Source: Porphyridium purpureum
Lineage: Eukaryota; Rhodophyta; Bangiophyceae; Porphyridiales; Porphyridiaceae
NCBI GenBank assembly: GCA_008690995.1
Contig: VRMN01000001.1
Location: 5,022,001-5,086,000, forward strand
DNA: 64,000 nt
Reading direction: 5' to 3'
Shown here: positions 57,412-64,000 of the stretch, in pieces
How the letters are laid out: every line of letters starts with the position of its first letter
Position numbering within the stretch: the stretch's first letter is position 1
The notes under the pieces: model-generated
The model's database searches: none
What the model was told of the DNA's origin: nothing
What the model saw: only the letters and a program-made list of their open reading frames with translations
Program-made: the position numbers and the translations under genes

Positions 57412-58917
57412 ATGAGTATGGGCTGGTGCCGAGGTGTTGGCCATTTTGGCCTCCAACCAGCACGTGAAGTGAAGAATGCGGCGTGCTACCGCTCCCGTCG
57501 CTGCTTCTGCTGCGCATCCACAGAGGACAGAGCATCCGCTGCGGAGCCGGACATTTACCGACGGGCTCAAGCGGTAGTACCAGAGCAAATACTTCCAAAA
57601 GTGCGTGCACCTCATCGGTTTATGACCTGGCTGGCACAGCCTCCATGTGGTGTCGATGTCTCGCGCGTGCAAGTTACGAAGCAGGACGGCGCGGACGCGT
57701 CGCAGCTCTGCGTGGTTTCAAAGTACGACATTCCACCAGGACAGACGATCGTGAAGATTCCTGCGGAGCTTGGGATATGGATGTTGGATACGAGCTCGGC
57801 CGATACAAATGATGAAGATGCGGAGCGTCACGGAGCAAATGTGAGGCTTGCCGAGTGGATCCTAGGTGAATGGCACGAAGACCGGGTAGACTTTTCTCTG
57901 ATCGACAGGAAGCAGTATGAGCCGTATCTGAATCTCCTGCCGACTTGGTCGCAAGCTCCAGTGTGTGTATGCACAAATGAGGAGCTAGCGGAGTTGGAAA
58001 TTCCCCATGACGTGTTTGTGGCACATGTGCTAGCATCGGCCTTTCAGGATGTGATGCTGAAAATGTCATCATCAAACTCGGGACACACCGTGAAGAGCAT
58101 GCAGAGTGCGTTAGGTGCGGCACTGTCACGACCACATAATGTGAGCCTTACTGACTCGCGGGATAATTCTCTGAGGAGCTACACTGTGCTCGTTCCGCTG
58201 CTGGACTTCATCAATCATTCATGTACACCAAATGCTAGTTGGTTCTATGACGACGCGGAGAAAGAGTTTCTCGTTTATGCCAGCACCAGCATCAGAGCGG
58301 GGGATCAAATCTGCGTATCGTATGGCTTACGACCGAGTTCCGAATGGTCCCTATTCTACGGTTTCGTACCCACAACCTTGACCGAGAGCAGCACGAATGG
58401 TCGAAAAATGGGTTTGATGAACCCGGGAGAGTCCGTCGTTTTATTCGAAGACGGGCATGACTTTCACGACTGGGCGAGCCGCAGATACATTCGAAAGCTT
58501 GGAAAACATGGTGTTCCAGAGCCTTTCGCCTCCTTAGATGAGGATTTACGCCTTTGCATCGATAGTCCGGACGATGCGCTGCAGATCGCGTGCCAAGCTT
58601 TTCGAACGCTGCTCGAAAGCCACGGCATGCACGTATCCGAATACGAAATGCTCAGCGCTCGTGCGCTTGAGATTCTGGCAGGATGTAAGTCTTGCATTTT
58701 GGACGATGTGCAGTTTCTTTCCACTGTTCATGATGAAGAATATGTCAGGGGATTGCTAGACTGGGATGACTACGGGCGCGTGAGAGCGATAATGTTCTCA
58801 CCGAGTGGCGCACGAGCGCCAGATTACAATCGCCAGAACAAATTCCTTGATCTTTTCGTTCTCAGCCGCTTCCTCCAGAAAAAGTTACTGTGGTCGTACA
58901 TTTTGCAAGAACACTAA
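57412..58917 (+). CDS. SET-domain protein lysine methyltransferase (Rubisco LSMT-like)
   Basis: 501-aa protein of the SETD3/Rubisco large-subunit methyltransferase class. The N-terminus (MSMGWCRGVGHFGLQPAR, Cys/Arg-rich) may be a plastid transit peptide. A split SET domain follows: DIPPGQTIVKIPAELGIW at the start, PLLDFINHSCTPNASWF and IRAGDQICVSYGLRPSSEW at the SAM/catalytic end, where NHS and Tyr are the conserved residues. A Rubis-substrate-binding-like helical region completes the C-terminus. It methylates a lysine or histidine on a non-histone protein; plastid substrates such as Rubisco or aldolase are possible. The ATG is at 57412, with a second Met two codons on. Ends 27 bp from the next gene. 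Confidence 0.87.
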   Translation: MSMGWCRGVGHFGLQPAREVKNAACYRSRRCFCCASTEDRASAAEPDIYRRAQAVVPEQILPKVRAPHRFMTWLAQPPCGVDVSRVQVTKQDGADASQLCVVSKYDIPPGQTIVKIPAELGIWMLDTSSADTNDEDAERHGANVRLAEWILGEWHEDRVDFSLIDRKQYEPYLNLLPTWSQAPVCVCTNEELAELEIPHDVFVAHVLASAFQDVMLKMSSSNSGHTVKSMQSALGAALSRPHNVSLTDSRDNSLRSYTVLVPLLDFINHSCTPNASWFYDDAEKEFLVYASTSIRAGDQICVSYGLRPSSEWSLFYGFVPTTLTESSTNGRKMGLMNPGESVVLFEDGHDFHDWASRRYIRKLGKHGVPEPFASLDEDLRLCIDSPDDALQIACQAFRTLLESHGMHVSEYEMLSARALEILAGCKSCILDDVQFLSTVHDEEYVRGLLDWDDYGRVRAIMFSPSGARAPDYNRQNKFLDLFVLSRFLQKKLLWSYILQEH

Positions 58918-58944
58918 TTGTATCATTGTGCCAGAATCGAAAAG

Positions 58945-61900
58945 TTAAAACCGAAGCATGCTCAGCGCATGGTGCACATCTTCGAGATCAGGGCGGCGCA
59001 GCTGGTCTTGGTGCCAGCAACGCTTCATGATTTCCGTGAAAGGCCGAGGAATTTGGGGCGAGATGGTGGGCCGCAGATGCTGGTTGACAACTGCCATTCC
59101 GACTTGCATGGGCTGCATACCAAAGTAAGGCAACTGCCTTGCACAGATCTCCCACAAGAGAATGCCATACGAGAACACATCGGCCTTTTCCGAGTAAGGC
59201 TTAGAGCTGAGCACCTCCGGCGCCATGTATTGGAATGTGCCGCACTGTCCGGTCATTTGCATCATGGTGGCATCTCCAGTCATCAGTCGCGTCAACCCAA
59301 AGTCACCTACCTTAACATTTAAGAACGCGTCCATGAGCAGATTACTGCTCTTTAGATCGCGGTGCAGGAGCCCACACTCGTGCAAATACAGTACACCACG
59401 ACACGTTTCGATCGCGAATTTGAGGACCATTGCCCACGTGATCGGTCCCTGCTCTTTGTGAAGCACGTCAAAGAGCGTACCGTGCTCACAAAACTCCGTT
59501 ACAATCGCAAGGTTCGGCGGGCGCGTACATGCCCCGTAAAAATACAGGATGTTAGGATGCCGGAGTGCATGGAGAACTGCAACCTCTCTTTTAAACTCTT
59601 CCACTTGCTTCCGGTCCCTAAGCGCATTGGAGTGCATCTTTTTCACAGCAACTGTCTTGCCGTCGAGGAAAGCCTTGTACACGGTACCAAAGCCACCTTG
59701 CCCAAGCTGCATGCCCATTGTCAAACCATCATAGTCAATCTCTATGTCCGGATCCACGTACCCTTTCAACGCATTTTTGACCAGTTTTCGTGCCTCCTTG
59801 GGCGGAATAAGATCTTTCTGCTTCTTTCCTGACTTCGCTTTCGACGCCTTATTTGCTGCGCCACCACGAGCTTCCCCGCGCTTCGGGTCAAGCTGCACCG
59901 AATCTTTTAGCGAAGAGGATAGAGTAGCGACGGGACCGGGTGCACTCATGCGGCGATGTTGCACCACTCCCACGTTTTTCAGTTTCTTGCCGTTTTGGTC
60001 CGCTGGCGGACGTTCCTTTTCTTCCTTGCTACTCTCCACTTTCTTGCGGACGTTCGCCGTATCTTCGTCCGAAGATGAGGACTCTTGTTCACTCGACGAG
60101 TCAGACCCGCTACTCGTCTCAGTTTTACCCTTCTTGGATGGCTTCTTCTCCTTCCCGGTCGATTTCTTCGCGGGCCTACGGTTTGGATCGCGCGACATAA
60201 ATTCGACCTCAACAGCGGTTGCGTCCACTACCCCGGCCATCTTATAGTCATTGCGCTGCGTCGTGGAGGAGGGAGCGTCCTCCGTGTTGATACTACGCCG
60301 CCGCGTAGGCTTCTGTGGCGCTAAGAGTTCGAGAGCAAGTTCGAGACTTCCGTTCGCCTTTTTTAGAGCCTTTTTGGCGTCCTTCTTGTTGAAGCCCATG
60401 TCTTCAAGCCTTTCCACCAGGGCGCTAAGGTCCGCAGGCGATACCCCTGGCTCCCCTGCCACAAGAGCATGACTAGTTGCATTGTCAAAATTGGGCGGTT
60501 CAGAGTCAAGCTGGACAAGCAAGTCCTCGCGGCACAACTCAGCGGCGTCCTTATTGCTGCGCGTCTTTTCGATGCCTGCTCGCACGGCGTAGTGGCACGC
60601 TGCAAATTCAGGCAACAATTGTTTCCGTTCGTCAGCCTCCACGGTTTCAAGGAGCGATGCCACTGCTGCATACGCCTTTGACAGGTCCAGGATGAAACAC
60701 GGGACCGCAGCTACTTTGCATGCACGACATTCATCCTTTGTGCTCAAAAGTGAATTCAAAAATCGCTCGTTCGCTTCCATCAGAGACAGTATTTGTGTGA
60801 TGATGACTCTCTTTTTGCCCAAAAGCGGATCCGTTCCGTCCACTCGGGTTACACGACGCGACCAGTTGGGTTCAAAGGCATCTACATAGTCCGAATGGAA
60901 CTTGATTTTTGCCTGTATGAATGACGCATAGTCCAATATCTCGTTCGACAAAAAACATCGCGCAAGCGAGGACGGAGACTTTTCTGCTCGCGTTTGAACG
61001 CGATCCTTTGACCACACGGAAGCAATCCAGTCAAAAAATGGCTTCTGACTGCGACTGACTTCCAAGAAAGATGGCGGCCCTTCGAGCAGGGCACGATGGA
61101 TAAGATTGAACGACTTGAACGCGATCGTCGGTGACTTTGTCATGGGTCGCTTGTAAAGAGCCTTGTATAATTCAGCGCTGCCAGATTTGCGCTCGCGAAT
61201 TTCAAGAATCACCAGGTGCACGTGCCTTGACGACGGCGCCTCGCGATCGAATTCAGTGGCCTTGTTGACAGGCTGCTCCATGCCCTTGTTTCGTTTGAAA
61301 TCGCCTAGCAAAAGACCGTTTTTGGTTTTCGTTTCATCCTCATGCTGAGAAGGGCGAACGTCAGAGACTTCCGCAGGTGTCATGGCGGTATCGAGCGCAG
61401 AGTTCGGGTTCTCGCCGTCAACAAGGATAGGCGTGAGATTGGCCTTACTGTTTCGTGCTTGCAGTGAAGCGCGAGGCGCCGAGCCTTGTGAGGCAGACCT
61501 TTTCGACGCTCGCCTTGAATCTTCTATTGGCACAGGTGAAAGGGCCTTGGCGTCTTCTGCTGCAGCGATTTCTGCAAGCGTTTTCCCTGACCTGCCCTTT
61601 GCCACGTCACTCTCCTTTGCGCTTCTGCGTTTCGCCAATGACGACGGCGCCTCAAAGTCAAGGGGCGGTGCGAGCTGGTTCTCGTTCTCGAGCGGTAAAA
61701 TGCCAGACGATGCCATGATCTCATACTTCAGTGCACTCATTGATAGACGATTTTTCGGCTTTCGCTCCAAGCACTTTTTTGCAATGGCACGAATTCGATT
61801 TTTCATGAGCCCAGATTTTGGCAGATTAATGGATTCGGAAATCACCCGTCCTTCAAATTCCGCATCGACGGCCTGCTGCAGCTCCAGAGGGAGTTCACCA

Positions 61901-62598
61901 TACGCAAGATGACAAAGCAGTGCGCCAACAAGAAATACGTCGGTCGCAGGGGATGCCTTTGCGCTATCGGCCATCGCTGCCAGACGATGCGAGCGGGAAA
62001 TTCCGAACCCACCCAGCTTGACGCTGGGTCCGGGACCTTTTGCCACGAAAACGGTTTGCGCGGAAACATTTCCATGAACCGAGCATCCACTTTCATGCAC
62101 AAAGTGCAAGGCCGACACGACTTGCGACACGATCCGGAGCACCATGCCTTCATCCAGCGTTGGCCGATCCTGCGTCCTCGACATCCACTCGTGCAAGGAC
62201 GCATTTGGGCAGAATTCATAAATGAACATAACGCCATTCTTCGCGCTGCCCGTTTTCTTAGACAAGAGCACGCAATCCTCCAGATTCAAGATGGGCGGCG
62301 TTGCGCCAAACTGTTTCATTGCGGCCGCACCGAGCGCCGCGGCCTTCTTCCACGCGCCGATTTCGGCCAGCAAATCATGCAGCTCCTTTTCACTCGCGAC
62401 AACCTGGCGCTTGACCACGTACGTTGCGCTCGAGTCGGCCGCCTTCATGAGCGACACGGCGCTATCCTTGCGCGACTCGAGCTTCTTCAGCAGCTGGAAC
62501 CGCCACTCGGTGCCGGCCATCCCCGCGACGGTCATCACGGCCGCGGCCCTTTGCACGGGCGCGCCGCCGTTCGCGCTCCCACCCACCCCGGTCGCCAT
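58945..62598 (-). CDS. Pseudokinase-ANTH-UBA-TKL kinase multidomain protein
   Basis: 1217-aa protein with four domains. Residues about 30-290 form a kinase fold lacking key residues: HGN replaces HRD (about 175) and GFG replaces DFG (about 197), so it is a pseudokinase. A charged linker leads to an ANTH domain (about 445-690): NKATEFDREAPSSRHVHLVI and SFNLIHRALLEGPPSFL match AP180/CALM. A UBA domain follows at about 722-760 (LVERLEDMGFNKKDAKKALK). After a Lys/Ser linker, residues about 955-1217 are an intact TKL/Raf-like kinase: GQGGFGTVYKA, VAVKKM, HRDLKSSN (about 1079), GDFGLTRLM and GTFQYMAPEV. It should bind PI(4,5)P2/clathrin through ANTH and ubiquitin through UBA while phosphorylating Ser/Thr. 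The start is the ATG at 62598; an upstream GTG is rejected. I know no standard protein with this layout. Confidence 0.92.
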   Translation of the reverse strand: MATGVGGSANGGAPVQRAAAVMTVAGMAGTEWRFQLLKKLESRKDSAVSLMKAADSSATYVVKRQVVASEKELHDLLAEIGAWKKAAALGAAAMKQFGATPPILNLEDCVLLSKKTGSAKNGVMFIYEFCPNASLHEWMSRTQDRPTLDEGMVLRIVSQVVSALHFVHESGCSVHGNVSAQTVFVAKGPGPSVKLGGFGISRSHRLAAMADSAKASPATDVFLVGALLCHLAYGELPLELQQAVDAEFEGRVISESINLPKSGLMKNRIRAIAKKCLERKPKNRLSMSALKYEIMASSGILPLENENQLAPPLDFEAPSSLAKRRSAKESDVAKGRSGKTLAEIAAAEDAKALSPVPIEDSRRASKRSASQGSAPRASLQARNSKANLTPILVDGENPNSALDTAMTPAEVSDVRPSQHEDETKTKNGLLLGDFKRNKGMEQPVNKATEFDREAPSSRHVHLVILEIRERKSGSAELYKALYKRPMTKSPTIAFKSFNLIHRALLEGPPSFLEVSRSQKPFFDWIASVWSKDRVQTRAEKSPSSLARCFLSNEILDYASFIQAKIKFHSDYVDAFEPNWSRRVTRVDGTDPLLGKKRVIITQILSLMEANERFLNSLLSTKDECRACKVAAVPCFILDLSKAYAAVASLLETVEADERKQLLPEFAACHYAVRAGIEKTRSNKDAAELCREDLLVQLDSEPPNFDNATSHALVAGEPGVSPADLSALVERLEDMGFNKKDAKKALKKANGSLELALELLAPQKPTRRRSINTEDAPSSTTQRNDYKMAGVVDATAVEVEFMSRDPNRRPAKKSTGKEKKPSKKGKTETSSGSDSSSEQESSSSDEDTANVRKKVESSKEEKERPPADQNGKKLKNVGVVQHRRMSAPGPVATLSSSLKDSVQLDPKRGEARGGAANKASKAKSGKKQKDLIPPKEARKLVKNALKGYVDPDIEIDYDGLTMGMQLGQGGFGTVYKAFLDGKTVAVKKMHSNALRDRKQVEEFKREVAVLHALRHPNILYFYGACTRPPNLAIVTEFCEHGTLFDVLHKEQGPITWAMVLKFAIETCRGVLYLHECGLLHRDLKSSNLLMDAFLNVKVGDFGLTRLMTGDATMMQMTGQCGTFQYMAPEVLSSKPYSEKADVFSYGILLWEICARQLPYFGMQPMQVGMAVVNQHLRPTISPQIPRPFTEIMKRCWHQDQLRRPDLEDVHHALSMLRF

Positions 62599-62918
62599 CG
62601 CGCCCGAGCACTTCCCCCCTTCTCCCTCCTTCCCACCCACCCTGATCCGCCTCGATCCACGGAAACCCACACACGCGTCACACGCACACCCACGAGTGAA
62701 ACCCTAACGCGATGCATTCATAGCAAAGCGCTGCCGTTTTGTGATGAAGCGCAAACAAACAGAGAAACCCTAAGCTCTTGCGCGAAGCCAGTCGGGGCGA
62801 AAGCTGCTCGAGGAAACGAGGTGAGAAGGGAAAGGGAGGCACAGGGTGGAGAGAGACAGAGTCGGTGGCGGGGAAGGAGGGAGCGCGTGAGACGCGGGTG
62901 GGGGGAGAGGTAGGCAAG
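62599..62918. promoter_or_regulatory. Divergent promoter region, purine-rich
   Basis: 320 bp between the kinase (-) and the complex I subunit (+). The part before 62918 is strongly purine-rich on the plus strand (GGGAAAGGGAGG-like), probably the 5' leader of the complex I gene. No other gene seen. Confidence 0.45.
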
Positions 62919-63263
62919 ATGGCGACGATCAATGAGGCGCCGATATATGATGTGGTGAACCCGGACCCCTCGATCCGAGACGTTCTTTCCGCGATGCGCC
63001 CGGCCGACTGGGCGCTCGTGGTCGGCTGCACGCTCGCGGGCATTCCCATAGGCTTTCTCATGGGCGCGCCCGGCATTCGCCGCCCCATCATGATGCACGC
63101 GGTTTGGGTGAACTTCAGTGGCTCGATGGGCGTGGGCGTGGGCCTCACAACTTACCGTCTTCTTGGGTTTAAAGAGAACAAAACCGAGGTCCGACGCTTT
63201 GGCGCCTTTCGGAAGATGGAGGACATGCCGTACGCAAGAGCCCAGCAAGTTTGGGATCAATAA
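62919..63263 (+). CDS. Mitochondrial complex I accessory subunit (20.9 kDa/NUXM family)
   Basis: 114-aa membrane-arm accessory subunit of NADH:ubiquinone oxidoreductase. It opens with the family motif VVNPDPSIRDVLSAMRPADW. Two hydrophobic segments follow (VVGCTLAGIPIGFLMG and VWVNFSGSMGVGVGLTTY), then RLLGFKENKTEVRRF, as in fungal 20.9-kDa and plant homologues. No cleavable presequence, which is usual for this subunit. The start is the ATG at 62919 (MATINEAPIYD). An AATAAA at 63283-63288 serves as likely polyA signal. Confidence 0.78.
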   Translation: MATINEAPIYDVVNPDPSIRDVLSAMRPADWALVVGCTLAGIPIGFLMGAPGIRRPIMMHAVWVNFSGSMGVGVGLTTYRLLGFKENKTEVRRFGAFRKMEDMPYARAQQVWDQ

Positions 63264-63282
63264 TTAATTATATGGCACTGAA

Positions 63283-63288
63283 AATAAA
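63283..63288 (+). terminator. AATAAA polyadenylation signal
   Basis: 20 bp after the complex I subunit stop, inside the 102-bp convergent gap to PEX12. Confidence 0.5.
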
Positions 63289-63365
63289 GGCTTCGCTCCA
63301 GAGGCTCGCGTCCCAACATAACTAAGCCTGAGACGAGCTCGCACGTTGCTTCTCGCGGCTGCTGA

Positions 63366-64000
63366 TCAAGATTCATATATGCGCCGCATATCGTCCACTC
63401 TGGTAGGAAGGAGCGTGACAGGGCATTTGCCCGTTTGCTGAATGGCCTGAAAGAGACACTCGTAACAGAAAACATAACCTGACGCGCCGCACGCTGCTGG
63501 GTTGGAGCGCCTGCTTCAGGTCCATAACGGGTAGGATGAGCGTCGCTTGAGGGCATTTGCCCGTTTGCTGAATGGCCTGAAAGAGACACTCGTAACAGAA
63601 AACATAACCTGACGCGCCGCACGCTGCTGGGTTGGAGCGCTGCTTCAGGCATAACGGGCATGTGTCGCTTGAACTCGGCAGGGCGCGCGCCGATGCGCTT
63701 GAGCTAGGCGCCAGCGCGCGCGGGGGGCCTGGAACCGTACTCGTTTCGGCACTCTGGCGTTTTTGTTCCGCATAGTAATATTCTCCGAACTTGTACACAA
63801 AGACGCCGACAATCAGCGCGATCTTGAGGGATGAGATTGCCTTGTCGAGCACCGATAGCGTTTTTGCGCCGACGCCTTGAGGTGCGCGCTCATCACCCGA
63901 CGAATTCTGAGCCTCGCGCAGTTCAGATATGCTTTGGCGTCGCACAACAAGATTCTGCAGCCGCAATAGGAAGCTGAAATGCTTTGTGAGCCCGAAAAGG
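63366..64000 (-). CDS. PEX12: PEX12 peroxin, 3' part, with probable young intron
   Basis: C-terminal part of a peroxisomal RING peroxin; the frame continues past the window edge (LFGLTKHFSFLLRLQNLVV at the edge). It has a membrane segment (LKIALIVGVFVYKFGEYYY), then a disordered linker and the RING-like domain starting DTCPLCLKQRSNPAACGASG. PEX12 with PEX2 and PEX10 forms the ubiquitin ligase that recycles PEX5. The RING region is duplicated in tandem. Read straight through, the frame shifts after the first copy. If 63479-63608 is spliced out, the frame continues YVFCYECLFQAIQQTGKC then PVTLLPTRVDDMRRIYES and stops at 63366-63368, a normal PEX12 end. CDS proposed as 63366-63478 joined to 63609 onward. 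Confidence 0.8.
63421..63672. repeat. Tandem duplication in PEX12
   Basis: Copy one 63421-63550 and copy two 63551-63672. The first 90 bp of each (63421-63510 and 63551-63640) are identical. The remaining 40 versus 32 bp differ by several small indels. The period is 130 bp at the identical part. Confidence 0.95.
63479..63608 (-). other. Candidate nascent intron (130 bp) in PEX12
   Basis: On the coding strand it begins GTTATG (63608) and ends GCGTCAG (63479). Both boundaries come from the same AGGT in the two tandem copies. Its length is not a multiple of three, so only removal restores the RING frame. The copy-specific indels all fall inside it. Confidence 0.65.

Noticed and set aside
62599-62670. 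24-codon extension of the multidomain kinase
   Set aside because: Starts with GTG, lies in a GC-rich leader, and the ATG at 62598 is a better eukaryotic start.
1-64000. CRISPR arrays, operons or bacterial-style Shine-Dalgarno sites
   Set aside because: The sequence is eukaryotic nuclear DNA; repeats found are microsatellites, one transposon and one tandem duplication, none with regular spacers.

Overview
The window looks like nuclear DNA of a unicellular red alga. It carries a red-lineage light-harvesting protein (LHCR type) beside mitochondrial, peroxisomal, Golgi and plastid housekeeping genes. Genes are dense, alternate in strand and are nearly all single-exon. Only two genes show convincing or likely introns (21369-22473 and the PEX12-like gene at the right edge). 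This fits an intron-poor mesophilic red alga such as Porphyridium. The genus is inference; the eukaryotic nuclear and red-plastid nature is well supported.

Layout, left to right. 1-10.7 kb: MCM8 helicase (-), a Ser/Gln-rich unknown (-), a PYG-repeat EF-hand protein (+), a plastid-targeted indole-3-glycerol-phosphate synthase-like protein with altered active site (+), a heat shock factor (-) and a BioF-like oxoamine synthase ending in SKL (+). 10.8-24 kb: a large ABCC transporter, an acyl-CoA-synthetase-like protein with degraded motifs, an M50B-like membrane protein, exosome subunit Rrp42 (-), a spliced coiled-coil unknown with an in-frame TGA, and an aldo/keto reductase. 24-38 kb: a Golgi sulfotransferase (-), proline dehydrogenase (+), a PPP4R4-like HEAT scaffold with a C-terminal CaaX box (-), a C2H2 zinc-finger protein (-), an EgtD-like methyltransferase (+), ribosomal protein S16 (-) and WAPL (-). 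38-50 kb: LHCR (+), a small N-acylation candidate (+), a TM9SF protein (+), an OPR/RAP-like organelle protein (+), Rab11 (-) and topoisomerase I (-). 50.5-52 kb: a decayed Tc1-type (DD34E) transposon with nested inverted repeats. 52-64 kb: a lumenal FKBP (-), a WDR54-like protein (-), LpxA (-) divergent from a SET-domain methyltransferase (+), a four-domain kinase (-) divergent from a complex I subunit (+), and PEX12 (-) running off the window.

The two most striking observations are as follows. First, the protein at 58945-62598 joins a pseudokinase, an AP180-type ANTH domain, a UBA domain and a TKL kinase in one chain, which would physically link clathrin adaptor, ubiquitin and kinase functions. 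Second, PEX12 carries a roughly 130-bp tandem duplication containing AGGT. Splicing from the GT of one copy to the AG of the other would restore the exact RING frame, which is the expected signature of intron birth by tandem duplication.

The window is not an operon-like or defence-island region. Genes are functionally mixed, though several share organelle themes: plastid import (MAF-type N-termini), peroxisome (BioF-SKL, PEX12) and mitochondrion (PRODH, LpxA, complex I). Many neighbours are convergent with very short 3' gaps (19 and 27 bp) or divergent over about 80-110 bp. CDS starts given here use the first plausible ATG; non-ATG upstream extensions were trimmed.
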